Below are positions 1 through 8,254 of a stretch of 64,000 bases of DNA, piece after piece (position 1 is the stretch's first letter; every line of letters begins with the position of its first letter). Location: contig NZ_BBZJ01000033.1 of assembly GCF_001417775.1 (NCBI RefSeq), positions 21,735 to 85,734 on the forward strand, written 5' to 3'. Made by a program: the position numbers and the translations under genes. This DNA is from Streptomyces sp. TP-A0356. GTDB taxonomy: Bacteria; Actinomycetota; Actinomycetes; Streptomycetales; Streptomycetaceae. The notes below the pieces were generated by a model that saw only the letters and a program-made list of their open reading frames with translations, did no database searches and was not told where the DNA came from.

Positions 1-410
1 GCGCGCGAGGCGATCTGCGGGCGCCAGCCGGCCCGGCCGGTGCTCGCGTGGTCGAGGGTGGCGATGCCGGTCGACACATGGAACGGCTCGGTGTGGGTGA
101 CGTTCGCGGTCGGGACCAGGCCGATGTGCGTGGTCAGGGGCGCCATGCGGGCCGCGAGCAGGACCGCGTCCAGGCTTCCTCGCACCTGGTCGGTGCGGTC
201 GTCGGGCCGGTGGAAGGCGGCCGACTGCACACCGAGCGCGTCCTCGAAGGTGACGAAGTCGAGCACGCCGCGCTCGGCCTCGGTGACCAGGTCGGCCCAG
301 TAGTCGGCGGTGAACAGCGCGCCGGGCCGGGCGTCCTTGGCCCGCCAGGCCGCCGGGTGCCAGCCGGCGGCGTCGAGGGCGACGGCGAGGTGCAGCGGGG
401 GTGCGGTCAC
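1..410 (-). CDS. LLM-class flavin-dependent monooxygenase, partial (C-terminus outside window)
   Basis: Only the N-terminal ~136 residues are present; the gene runs off the left edge. The protein begins with a strand and substrate-loop pattern typical of bacterial luciferase-like (LLM) FMNH2-dependent monooxygenases, including a region on collecting rare hits followed by 'HIGLVPTATVTHTEPFH' and 'LDHAS.GR.GW', which match the SsuD/NtaA subgroup. The likely start is GTG at 410, overlapping the TGA of the upstream LLM gene (GTGA), so the two are translationally coupled. It is the last visible gene of the carrier-protein operon. The family oxidises C-S, C-N or N centres with FMNH2 and O2; its substrate here is unknown. 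Confidence 0.8.
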   Translation of the reverse strand, partial: MTAPPLHLAVALDAAGWHPAAWRAKDARPGALFTADYWADLVTEAERGVLDFVTFEDALGVQSAAFHRPDDRTDQVRGSLDAVLLAARMAPLTTHIGLVPTANVTHTEPFHVSTGIATLDHASTGRAGWRPQIASR

Positions 411-1795
411 GAGGCCTCCTCCTCGGCGGTGGTGTCCGGGGTGTCGCGCCGTGTGCTGTGTCGCAGGCCCAGGTGGTCGCGCAGGGTCGGGCCCGTGTAG
501 TCCCGCCGGAAGACGGCCTTCTCCTGGAGCAGTGGCACGACCCGGTCCACGAAGTCGTCCAGGCCGCCGGGGGTCAGGTGCGGGACGAGAACGAAGCCGT
601 CGGCGCCGTCGGTCTGCACGAAGTGGTCGATCGCGTCGGCGATGGTGCGGGGGGCGCCGACGAAGGTCTGCCCGCCGGAGACCTCGACGACCAGTTCGCG
701 GATGCTCAGGCCGCGTTCGGCGGCGAGGGCCCGCCAGCGCCGCGCGGTCTCGGCGCGGTCCCGGCGGAACAGTGAATGACCCTTCAGCATCAGCGAGTCG
801 GGCTCGGGCTCGATGTCCGGCAGTGGGCCATCGGGGTCGTAACCGGACAGGTCACGGCCCCAGACGGCCTCCAGGTGCGCGATCGCGGTCTGCGGGCTCA
901 CCTGGGCGCGGGTGATCTCGTCGGCATACGCGGCGGCCTCCGCGTCGCTGTCGGCCACCACCACGGTGGCCGTCGGCAGGATCTTCAGCTGGTCGGGGCT
1001 GCGGCCGTACCGGGTCAGGCGTTCCTTGACGTCCCGGTAGAAGGCGCGGGCCTGGTCGAGCCGGTTGTACTTGCTGAAGACGACGTCGGCCTCGGCGGCG
1101 GCGAAGTCGCGGCCCGGGTCGGACTCGCCCGCCTGGATGATCACCGGGTGCCCCTGCGGCGGGCGCGGGGTCGTGAAGCGGCCCGAGATGTCGAAGTGCC
1201 GGCCGTGGTGGCTGAAGCGGCCGGCGCCGGGCCGGACGAACGCGCCGGCCGCCGCGTCGGCGCGCACGTCGCCCTCGGCCCAGCTGTCCCACAGCTCGCG
1301 CGCGGTCGCCAGGAACTCCGCGGCGCGCCCGTACCGGTCGGCCTCGGCAAGGAACCCGCCCCGCCGGAAGTTCTCGCCGGTGAAGGCGTCGAAGCTGGTG
1401 ACCACGTTCCAGGCGGAGCGCCCGCCGCTGAGGTGGTCGAGGGTGGCCAGCCGGCGCGCCACCTCGTAGGGCTCGTTGAAGGTGGCGTTGACGGTGGCGG
1501 CGAGCCCGAGCCGGGTGGTGAGCGCGGCCAGGGCGCTCAGCTGCGTGAGGTTCTCCGGCCGGCCCACTACGTCCAGACCGTACAGCTGTCCCTTGTGCTC
1601 GCGCAGTCTGAGGCCCTCGGCCAGGAAGAAGAAGTCGAAACGGCCGCGTTCGGCGGTCTGCGCGAGGCGCAGGAAGGAGTCGAAGGCGATCTGGCTCTGC
1701 GAGCGCGGGTCCGACCAGACGGTCACATTGTGGATGCCGGGCAGCTGGGCCGCGAGGTGCACCTGCTTGCGTCCGGCGGAGGCCGGGCCGCTCAT
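407..1795 (-). CDS. NtaA/SnaA/DszA-family flavin-dependent monooxygenase
   Basis: A 462-residue protein of the LLM superfamily, close to the usual length of NtaA/SnaA/DszA enzymes. Recognisable stretches are 'FDFFFLAEG', 'LTQLSALAALTTRLGLAAT', 'ATLDHLSGGRSAWNVVTS', 'HPVIIQAGESDPGRDFAA' and a C-terminal 'GAPRTIADAI.HFVQ..G.DGFVL' motif. Relatives use FMNH2 supplied by a partner reductase to oxidise sulfur or nitrogen centres or cleave C-N bonds. The ATG overlaps the stop of the FAH-like gene (ATGA), and the stop overlaps the next LLM gene. Two LLM enzymes at the end of an amino-group-carrier operon suggest N-oxidation or oxidative cleavage of a carrier-derived amine; that role is inferred. Confidence 0.85.
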   Translation of the reverse strand: MSGPASAGRKQVHLAAQLPGIHNVTVWSDPRSQSQIAFDSFLRLAQTAERGRFDFFFLAEGLRLREHKGQLYGLDVVGRPENLTQLSALAALTTRLGLAATVNATFNEPYEVARRLATLDHLSGGRSAWNVVTSFDAFTGENFRRGGFLAEADRYGRAAEFLATARELWDSWAEGDVRADAAAGAFVRPGAGRFSHHGRHFDISGRFTTPRPPQGHPVIIQAGESDPGRDFAAAEADVVFSKYNRLDQARAFYRDVKERLTRYGRSPDQLKILPTATVVVADSDAEAAAYADEITRAQVSPQTAIAHLEAVWGRDLSGYDPDGPLPDIEPEPDSLMLKGHSLFRRDRAETARRWRALAAERGLSIRELVVEVSGGQTFVGAPRTIADAIDHFVQTDGADGFVLVPHLTPGGLDDFVDRVVPLLQEKAVFRRDYTGPTLRDHLGLRHSTRRDTPDTTAEEEAS

Positions 1796-2721
1796 GAGGC
1801 CGGGAGCACGGCCGCGGGGGCCGGGGAGACGTACCGCACCGTGTTCTCGAAGCTGACGCCGTGGCTCTTGACGTCGATGCCGATGCGGTCGCCGTCGGCG
1901 ATGCGGAAGCCGTCGTGGAAGCTGGCCTCGTCGGCACCCAGCAGCACGTAGTTGACCAGGCCGGGCCGCCGGACCGCCGGGAAGGAGAACAGGTGCTGCG
2001 CCATGTCCCGGATCCGGAAGTACAGCGCGTCGCCGCCGCAGTCGAAGCTGCCCTCCCAGGCCGTCGCGCCGTCCCGCACGATGGTGACCCGGCCGGCCGC
2101 CGAACGCGGCGGCGGGCCGAGGAACAGCCAGGGCGCGAGCGCGGTGTCGCACAGCTTGCAGTACGGGTTGTAGCCGGGGTCCTTGCGGTGCAGGCCGATG
2201 TCGCACAGGTCGTTGCCGAAGGTGTAACCGGCGTAGTGGGGAGTGCCGTCGGCGTCGTTGACGTAGACGAGCGCGACCTCCGGCTCCTCGATGAGGGCGA
2301 TCGGGCCGGCGGGCACGGTCAGCGGTTCGCCTGGCAGCCGGGCCCAGTCGCCGAAGCCCTTGAAGAACCACTTGGGCGGGGTGAACTCGCCGTCCTCCGG
2401 CTGGCTCTGCCCGTCCCACTTCTTCTTGTGGGTGCCCATGAAGCCGCTCAGCAGCGCGGCGCCGGACGCCTCGGGCAGCAGCGGCACCAGCGGGCGCGCG
2501 GCCGGGTCGCCGGCCGGGACGACGACCGTCTCGGCGCCCTCGGTGACGGCGGCCCGGACGGCGTCCGCCGAGCCGTCGGTGCCGGTGAAGGCGGCGGCCA
2601 GGGCGCCGTCGTCCACCCGGTACAGCGTCTGCACTTCGCCCGGTTCGCGGCGGCCGAAGGTGACGTAGCGGCCGTCTTCGTAGGCGACCTCGGTGAGCAC
2701 GAGCGGCAGGGACTGGGACAT
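1792..2721 (-). CDS. Fumarylacetoacetase-fold (AraD1-like) protein
   Basis: A 309-residue protein resembling the AraD1-like branch of the fumarylacetoacetate hydrolase superfamily. Visible landmarks are 'FMGTHKKKWD', 'PKWFFKG.G', an acidic metal-site segment 'LIEEPEVALVYV' and 'GYTFGNDLCD'. Family members hydrolyse, decarboxylate or dehydrate 2-keto acids using a divalent metal. A good ribosome-binding site (GGAGG) lies 6 nt before the chosen ATG. The 20-nt gap to the aminotransferase is one of the few non-overlapping junctions of the operon. The substrate cannot be told from the sequence; acting on a 2-keto acid or its enol tautomer would fit the adjacent aminotransferase. Confidence 0.75.
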   Translation of the reverse strand: MSQSLPLVLTEVAYEDGRYVTFGRREPGEVQTLYRVDDGALAAAFTGTDGSADAVRAAVTEGAETVVVPAGDPAARPLVPLLPEASGAALLSGFMGTHKKKWDGQSQPEDGEFTPPKWFFKGFGDWARLPGEPLTVPAGPIALIEEPEVALVYVNDADGTPHYAGYTFGNDLCDIGLHRKDPGYNPYCKLCDTALAPWLFLGPPPRSAAGRVTIVRDGATAWEGSFDCGGDALYFRIRDMAQHLFSFPAVRRPGLVNYVLLGADEASFHDGFRIADGDRIGIDVKSHGVSFENTVRYVSPAPAAVLPAS

Positions 2722-2741
2722 GGGGAAGCCTCCAGGTGCGG

Positions 2742-4052
2742 TCAGGGGCGGGAGTCGGTCAGGTCGGCCAGAGCCTCGCCGAGGTGGTCGAGGCCCTCGC
2801 GGATCCACGGCAGGACGAGCGGGTCGGGCGCGGTCAGCGCGGTGGTGCGCTGCTCGTCGGTGTCGCCGTACAGGCGGCTGGTGGCGGCGCGGATGCGCAG
2901 CGCGCCGTCCGGCTCACCGAAGGCGCTCGCCGGCAGGACGCCGACGCCGTGGCGCTCGACGAGCAGCCGGACCAGGCCGTCGCCGCCGGTGACGCCGTGC
3001 GCCGCGGTGAGGCGGGCGCGCAGCGGCTCGAAGTCCGGGTACAGGTAGCAGGTGGCGGTCACCGGCGCGAGCCGGGCGCCGACCGCGGTGAAGCGGCTCG
3101 CAGCCGCGCGGGCCACCGCCGCGTGCAGTCGGCGGCTCGCCGCGATCCGCTCGGTGATCTCCGGCGGCTCGGCGAAGGCCCAGGCCGCGGCCGTCTGCAC
3201 CGGGGCGGGCGGGCTGGACCAGATCTGGCTGGCGACGGAGAGCAGCGCCGTGCGCAGCTCGTGCCCGGTGGGGCCGTCGGGCAGCCGGGCCACGCCGGTG
3301 CGCCAGCCGCCGACCGCCAGGTTCTTGGTGAGGCCGGTGGTGACGACGGTGCGCTCGGGGGCGTACGCCGCCGGGGAGAGGGCAGGCCGGCCGGGGTCGT
3401 GGACCAGGTCGCCGTAGATCTCGTCGGAGATCACGACCAGGTCCAGGTCACGGGCCGCCTCGGCCAGCCGCCGCACGGTCGCGGCCGGGGCCAGGGTGCC
3501 GGTCGGGTTGTCCGGCACCGTCGCCACCACGGCGCGCGGGTCCTGCCCGGCGGCGCGCGCGGCGGTGACCGCCTCGCGCAGCCGCTCGGGGTCCGGGACA
3601 CCGCCCTCGCCCGGCAGGATCGGCACCGGCAGCGCCCGCCCGCCCGCGAGCCGGGCCTGGGCCACGTAGCTGACCCAGCTCGGCACGGGCACCACCACAT
3701 CGCCGCCGATCGCGAGGACCAGCGCGTACAGCAGCGCCTTGCTGCCCGGGCCGGCCACGACCAGCCCGGGGTCGGTGGCCAGGCCGCGGCGCTGCCAGTA
3801 GCCGGCGGCGGCCTCGCGCAGCGCGGGGCCGCCGGCCACCGGACCGTAGGCGTTCTCCCCGGCCGCGGCGGCCAGCCGCTCGCGCAGCTCCGGGAGCACG
3901 GGCAGGCCGATCTCGCCGCTGGTCATGGGCAGCACGCGCTGTCCCGAGCGGCGCCGCTCCTCGAGGGCGGCGTCGGCGGCGAGCGTCGCCGACATGGAGA
4001 CGGCCGCGGCCCGCCGCGGGGCCGCCTGCGGGGAGGCGGGCACGCGGCTCAC
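2742..4052 (-). CDS. PLP-dependent class I/II aminotransferase
   Basis: A 436-residue fold-type I aminotransferase. PLP-site residues are visible: the 'DNPTG' Asn near residue 182, Asp210 and Tyr213 in 'SDEIYGD', and the Schiff-base Lys243 in 'TTGLTKNLAVGGWRTG'. It begins with GTG overlapping the stop of the acyl-AMP ligase (GTGA). In LysW-type pathways a separate aminotransferase (LysJ) converts the carrier-bound semialdehyde to an amine; LysJ is class III, whereas this enzyme is class I/II. It may therefore act on a free amino or keto acid after release from the carrier. Family assignment is firm, substrate unknown. Confidence 0.9.
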   Translation of the reverse strand: MSRVPASPQAAPRRAAAVSMSATLAADAALEERRRSGQRVLPMTSGEIGLPVLPELRERLAAAAGENAYGPVAGGPALREAAAGYWQRRGLATDPGLVVAGPGSKALLYALVLAIGGDVVVPVPSWVSYVAQARLAGGRALPVPILPGEGGVPDPERLREAVTAARAAGQDPRAVVATVPDNPTGTLAPAATVRRLAEAARDLDLVVISDEIYGDLVHDPGRPALSPAAYAPERTVVTTGLTKNLAVGGWRTGVARLPDGPTGHELRTALLSVASQIWSSPPAPVQTAAAWAFAEPPEITERIAASRRLHAAVARAAASRFTAVGARLAPVTATCYLYPDFEPLRARLTAAHGVTGGDGLVRLLVERHGVGVLPASAFGEPDGALRIRAATSRLYGDTDEQRTTALTAPDPLVLPWIREGLDHLGEALADLTDSRP

Positions 4053-5716
4053 CCCGTCCCGTACCGCTGGCGCAGCTCGGCCTTGCGGACCTTGCCGGTC
4101 AGCGTCTTGGGCAGCACGGACACCACTTCGAGGCGGTCGGGCAGGAAGCGCTCATCGTGTCCCGCCTTCCGGAGCCGGTCGCGGACCTCGTCCAGCGTCG
4201 GGCCCTGCTCGCCGCGCGGCACCACGACCGCGCAGATCACGGCGTCGTTGCCGGCGGTCGCGGGCGGCAGGCCGACCAGCGCGGCCTCGACGGCCCTGGG
4301 GTGGGTGCCGATGACCGCCTCCAGCTCCGTCATGGGCGCGACCCGCCCGTCGCGGACAATGGCGTCGCGGGCCCGGCCGACGATGCGGATGCCACCGCGG
4401 CCGTCGTCCCGAGCCAGGTCACCGGTGTCGAACCAGCCGTCCGCGTCGAACTCGGCGGCGAAGACCTCCTCACGCCGGTAGTAGCCGAGCGCGAGCGAGG
4501 CGCCGCGCACCTTGAGCTGGCCCGTGCCGTCGACGCCGGGCGCCTCGATCCGGGTGCGCATGGCGTCGATGACGCGGCCGTTGCTGTGCGCGGCCCAGTC
4601 CTCGGGGTCGGTGGGCCGGGTCATGGTGACCGGGCCGTTCTCGGACATGCCCCACAGCGAGTACGTCCGCGCGCCCAGCGTCGCGTGCACCTCCTCGGCC
4701 AGCTCCCTGAGGACCTGGGCCGAGCCGATGACCACGTGCCGCAGCGTGCTGGTGTCCCGCTTGAGGGCCCGCTGCGAGGCGGCGATGTCGGCGAGCGTGG
4801 CCGGCGGCCCGTACAGCAGGGTGGCGCCGTAGCGCTCCACCAGGTCCAGCAGCGCCTCGTTCCTGCGCATGTCCTGGAAGGCGACGGTGCCGCCGAGCAT
4901 GACGCCCGCGAGGACGCCCTGGGCGAAGCCGGAGTAGTGCACGAGCGGCGTGGACACGGCGGCCACCCAGTCGTCGCCGAGGCCGAAGGCGTCGACGTAG
5001 CCGCGCACGGCCGAGTGGACCGTGTTCTGGCTGTGCAGGACGCCCTTCGAATCGCCGGTGGTGCCGGAGGTGAACAGCACCACGAACGGTTCGTCGGCAG
5101 CGAGCGCCAGGCCGTCCAGCTCGGCCGCACCGGACTCCTCCTCCCGGGCCTCGGCCACGAAGTGGTCGTGGAAGGAGAGCGCGCCGTCCGGCGCCGGGCC
5201 GTTCACCACGGCGACGTGGGCGAGCGTGGGCAGCTCGGCCCGCAGCCCGGTGACGATCCGCGCCAGCGGCGTGCCCGACCACTCGGGGAGCGTGATGGCC
5301 ACCCGGGCCCCGGTCAGTGCGAGGCGGTGGCGTAGCTCCTCCTTCTGGCAGATCGGCGAGATCGGGCAGATGACAGCGCCGACGCGCATGCACGCGAACA
5401 TCAGCGGCACCATCTCCCACCGGTTGGACAGCTGTACGGCGACGACGTCGCCCCTGCGCACGCCGAGCCGGAGCAGGGCGAGCGCGAACCGGTCGGTGAG
5501 CCGGGCCAGTTCGGCGTAGTCCAGGGTGTCGGTGCGGGATTCGGCGATGCGGCGCGCGGCGATCGCCAGCTTGTGCGGGTGCTCGCGCGCCCGGCGGCGC
5601 AGGTCGTCGAGGAAGGTCTCGTCGCGCCACCAGCCGCGGCGCCGGTACTCGGCGGCGTCCTCCCCGGCCGCCGCGGCGGCGGGGCCGGGGCGCCGGGCTT
5701 CGGCCGGGGCGGTCAT
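4049..5716 (-). CDS. Acyl-AMP ligase (ANL superfamily, class I adenylate-forming enzyme)
   Basis: A 555-residue adenylate-forming enzyme. Core motifs are clear: the phosphate loop 'FTSGTTGDSKG', A5-like 'YSLWGMSENGPVT', A7 'GWFDTGDLAR', A8 'IVGRARDAIVRDGRVAPMTELE' and the catalytic-lysine motif A10 'LPKTLTGKVRK'. It would activate a carboxylic acid with ATP and pass it to CoA, a thiol or an amine. It is most like short/medium-chain or aryl acyl-CoA ligases (cyclohexanecarboxylate-CoA ligase type), judged by eye. No carrier domain is attached and no free-standing acyl carrier protein is seen in the operon. ATGA overlap with the upstream dehydrogenase gene indicates coupling. Confidence 0.88.
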   Translation of the reverse strand: MTAPAEARRPGPAAAAAGEDAAEYRRRGWWRDETFLDDLRRRAREHPHKLAIAARRIAESRTDTLDYAELARLTDRFALALLRLGVRRGDVVAVQLSNRWEMVPLMFACMRVGAVICPISPICQKEELRHRLALTGARVAITLPEWSGTPLARIVTGLRAELPTLAHVAVVNGPAPDGALSFHDHFVAEAREEESGAAELDGLALAADEPFVVLFTSGTTGDSKGVLHSQNTVHSAVRGYVDAFGLGDDWVAAVSTPLVHYSGFAQGVLAGVMLGGTVAFQDMRRNEALLDLVERYGATLLYGPPATLADIAASQRALKRDTSTLRHVVIGSAQVLRELAEEVHATLGARTYSLWGMSENGPVTMTRPTDPEDWAAHSNGRVIDAMRTRIEAPGVDGTGQLKVRGASLALGYYRREEVFAAEFDADGWFDTGDLARDDGRGGIRIVGRARDAIVRDGRVAPMTELEAVIGTHPRAVEAALVGLPPATAGNDAVICAVVVPRGEQGPTLDEVRDRLRKAGHDERFLPDRLEVVSVLPKTLTGKVRKAELRQRYGTG

Positions 5717-6876
5717 CGGCGCTCCTTCCGGCGGGCCGCGAGCAGCTGCGGCAGCGGGTCGCCCGCCCGGTCGGCGGCGATCTCCAGCAGGGCCCGGGTG
5801 TTCTCCCGCACCCGGTTGCCGATCCAGTCGAAGACCCACGCCTTGCGGGCGTCGGCCGCCAGCTCGAAGGGGACGACCCGGGTGACGGCCAGGGCGGCGG
5901 CTCCGGCCCCGCCGATGTTGGCGATGACCCCCGGCACCAGCGTGGCGCCGGCGGCCCGTGCCTTCTCCCGCGCCTCGGCGTCGGAGGCGAGGTTGGCGCC
6001 CTCGACGACCAGGGCGGCGCGCAGCCGGTGGGCGTTCTCGGCGTTCAGCGCGTGCTTCTGAGCGGCGAGGATCAGCACGTCGGCGTGGACGTCGAGCCAG
6101 GCGTCCGGCGCGCTGGAGGTGGTGACGTGCTGCGGCAGGCGGGCGCGGTCGATCCGGCCGAACTCGTCGGTGACGGCTACGAGGTCGGCCACCGGCAGCC
6201 GGTCCGCGCTGATGGTGCCCTGCACGTCGGCGACGGCCACGACGACGTGGCCGCGGTCCTCCAGGAACTGCGCGACCGCGCGGCCCACGGCGCCGAAGCC
6301 CTGCACCACGACGCGGGCGGCCTCGCTGCGGCCGCTCGCCTCCAGGGCGGTGACCGCGGCGACGCCGACGCCGTGCCCGGTGACGTCGATGAGCGGCTCG
6401 TAGTAGGTGCGCCAGTCGATGGGCATGTCCGCAGAGCCCGGACGGAAGCGCGGGTCGTAGCCCGCCTCGTCGAAGAACACGGCGCGGTCGGCAGGGGTGA
6501 CGCCCATGTCGATGCCGAGGTGGATGCCGCCGTGCAGCAGGGGCTTGACGGTGCGGCCAAAGGTGCGGAAGGTCTCCTCGCGGTTGCTGCCGTCGGAGAC
6601 GATGCCGCCCTTGGCGCCGCCGATGCGCAGCCCCGCGAGCGTGAACTTGTCGGTCATGTCGCGGGCCAGGCCGCGGACTTCCTCCTCGGTGACTCCGGCG
6701 GTCATCCGCACGCCGCCCATGGCCAGGCCGTCGACGAGCGTGTCGACGACCACCCAGCCGTTGACGGCACCGCCGCTGCCGTTGAGGTGGACGGTGAACG
6801 CGGGCTCCTGGGTGACTTCCACATAGCTCATGTCAACTCTCAAGTCCTCGTGAGTGGGTGGGTCGGCGGCGGTCAC
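5713..6876 (-). CDS. Glu/Leu/Phe/Val dehydrogenase family protein
   Basis: A 387-residue amino-acid dehydrogenase homologue. The catalytic region reads 'GGVRM' then 'KFTLAGLRIGGAKGGI', with the family's reactive Lys in 'GGAKGG', and the NAD(P) site 'VVQGFGAVGRAVAQFLEDRG' follows. The family interconverts 2-keto acids and L-amino acids with NAD(P)H and ammonia. The start is taken as GTG at 6876 because it overlaps the stop of the amidotransferase gene, matching the coupling pattern of the operon; an internal ATG at 6831 would give a 372-residue protein. With the amidotransferase upstream it may handle ammonia or a keto acid for the pathway product. Substrate unknown. Confidence 0.85.
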   Translation of the reverse strand: MTAADPPTHEDLRVDMSYVEVTQEPAFTVHLNGSGGAVNGWVVVDTLVDGLAMGGVRMTAGVTEEEVRGLARDMTDKFTLAGLRIGGAKGGIVSDGSNREETFRTFGRTVKPLLHGGIHLGIDMGVTPADRAVFFDEAGYDPRFRPGSADMPIDWRTYYEPLIDVTGHGVGVAAVTALEASGRSEAARVVVQGFGAVGRAVAQFLEDRGHVVVAVADVQGTISADRLPVADLVAVTDEFGRIDRARLPQHVTTSSAPDAWLDVHADVLILAAQKHALNAENAHRLRAALVVEGANLASDAEAREKARAAGATLVPGVIANIGGAGAAALAVTRVVPFELAADARKAWVFDWIGNRVRENTRALLEIAADRAGDPLPQLLAARRKERR

Positions 6877-7436
6877 CGGTAGAGCTGCGTGAAGCCCCGC
6901 AGGATCTCCAGGCCGTCGCTGCGGAACTCCAGGTGCGCCTGAGAACCGAAGACGCGTCCGTCGTCGGAGCGCAGGAACTCCACGGGCGCGTGCGCGGAGC
7001 GGCCGATGGAGCGGAAGCCGGCCGGTGCCTCCTGGAGGTAGAGGGTGTGCCGGTGGAACACCGTCACGGTCGGTTTGACGTAGGTGAACAGCGGTTCTTC
7101 CTTGTCGACCTGGACCTCGTGGCCGCCGACCCGCTGCGGGCCCTCGGCGAGTCGGCCGCCGGCCGAGACGGCCAGGATCTGCATGCCTCCGCAGATGCCG
7201 AAGACCGGCACGTCGCAGGTCATGACGAGGTCGACGAGCGGCTTGTAGTGGTCCTGGTCGTAGGCCCGCACCTTCGTGCCGCTCAGCACGATCGCCTGGT
7301 AGCGGCCGTCGATGCGGGAGGGGACGGACACCGCGTCGACGGCGTCGGTGGCCGAGCCCAGCTCCTTCAGGCGGCGGCGCAGCTGGGGCAGGGACAGGGT
7401 TCCGTTGTTGACGACCAGGACACGGGGCTGCGCCAC
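6873..7436 (-). CDS. Class I glutamine amidotransferase-like protein
   Basis: A 187-residue single-domain class I glutaminase. The nucleophile Cys82 sits in 'FGICGGMQIL', and His168 and Glu170 in 'SQAHLEF' complete the triad; the family usually has HPE, here HLE. The GTG start has an excellent ribosome-binding site (GGAG, 7 nt spacing). There is no synthetase domain fused or obviously dedicated to it. In this operon it could supply ammonia to an amidation step or to the neighbouring dehydrogenase. Because the carrier protein ends in Gln (see that entry), a role in side-chain deamidation of the carrier is another possibility; this is speculation. Confidence 0.85.
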   Translation of the reverse strand: MAQPRVLVVNNGTLSLPQLRRRLKELGSATDAVDAVSVPSRIDGRYQAIVLSGTKVRAYDQDHYKPLVDLVMTCDVPVFGICGGMQILAVSAGGRLAEGPQRVGGHEVQVDKEEPLFTYVKPTVTVFHRHTLYLQEAPAGFRSIGRSAHAPVEFLRSDDGRVFGSQAHLEFRSDGLEILRGFTQLYR

Positions 7437-7447
7437 GTGCGTACTCC

Positions 7448-8254
7448 TCACGTTCGCGTGATGACGGTGCCGGTGTGGGCGGCGAGCAGGTCGCTGACGG
7501 GCGCGCTGCCGATGACGACGCGTTCCACGTCGCGTTCCAGGGCCTCGCCGGCGGCCCGCAGCTTCTTGCGCATGCCGCCGGTGGCGCCCTCGTCGCGGAA
7601 CTCGGCGGCGGCCTCGGCGCTGATCTCGCGGACCGGCTCGCCGTCGATCAGCAGGTGCGTGACGTCGGTGACGAGCACCAGGTCGGGTGCGCCGACGGCA
7701 CCGGCGAGGGCGGCGGCGGCCCGGTCGGCGTCGGTGTTCACCTCCCGTCCAGAGGGGTTGCGGGCCAGCGGTGTGACGAGCCGGGCCCGGCCGGGTTCCA
7801 GGTCCTTCAGCAGGGTCGGGTCCGCGCCGGTGACAGGGCCGACCAGGTTCTCCAGCTCGACCAGTTGCTTTCCCTGCCACCACCAGCGCTCGGCCTCGCC
7901 GGCTGCGAGCAGTCCGTCGCTGCCGAGCAGCCGCTCGGCCTGCAGGCCGCGCTGCTGAAGCCGCTGGATCACCTCGTCGCCGAGCCGGGCGCTGACGGTC
8001 TTGATGTCGTCGATGACCTCGGGCGTGGTCCAGCGGCTCTGGTTGCCGTACCGGTCGCGCAGGATCGCCGACGCCTCGCGGTAGCGGGCGCTGAGCTTCT
8101 TCAGCGGCTTGGACCAGCCGTGCACCAGGACCAGCGGGCGCTGTCGGCCCAGCCGGGCCAGGTCGTCCCACCAGGCCCCGTCGAGATCGTCGACGGCGCT
8201 GCCGCCGAGCTTCACGACGGCCGGGGCCTCGTGCGGATGCCGTGCCGTGCTCAT
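7448..8254 (-). CDS. lysZ-like: Carrier-protein acyl-amino-acid kinase (LysZ/ArgB-like, AAK family)
   Basis: A 268-residue amino-acid kinase. It opens with the phosphate-binding 'VVKLGGSAVDD', has 'LVLVHGWSKPLKKL' and the later nucleotide-binding 'NPSGREVNTDADRAAAALAGAVGAPDLVLVTDV' and 'GGMRKKLRAAGEALE'. In lysine and ornithine synthesis through LysW, the homologue phosphorylates the distal carboxylate of the carrier-bound amino acid. ATGA overlap with the reductase gene supports joint function. The family assignment is strong; the carrier-bound substrate is inferred from its partners, not visible in the protein itself. Confidence 0.88.
   Translation of the reverse strand: MSTARHPHEAPAVVKLGGSAVDDLDGAWWDDLARLGRQRPLVLVHGWSKPLKKLSARYREASAILRDRYGNQSRWTTPEVIDDIKTVSARLGDEVIQRLQQRGLQAERLLGSDGLLAAGEAERWWWQGKQLVELENLVGPVTGADPTLLKDLEPGRARLVTPLARNPSGREVNTDADRAAAALAGAVGAPDLVLVTDVTHLLIDGEPVREISAEAAAEFRDEGATGGMRKKLRAAGEALERDVERVVIGSAPVSDLLAAHTGTVITRT

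Noticed and set aside
776..4481. Long plus-strand open frames opposite the biosynthetic operon
   Set aside because: They are antisense shadows caused by high third-position GC; no family motifs, and each lies over a well-supported minus-strand gene.
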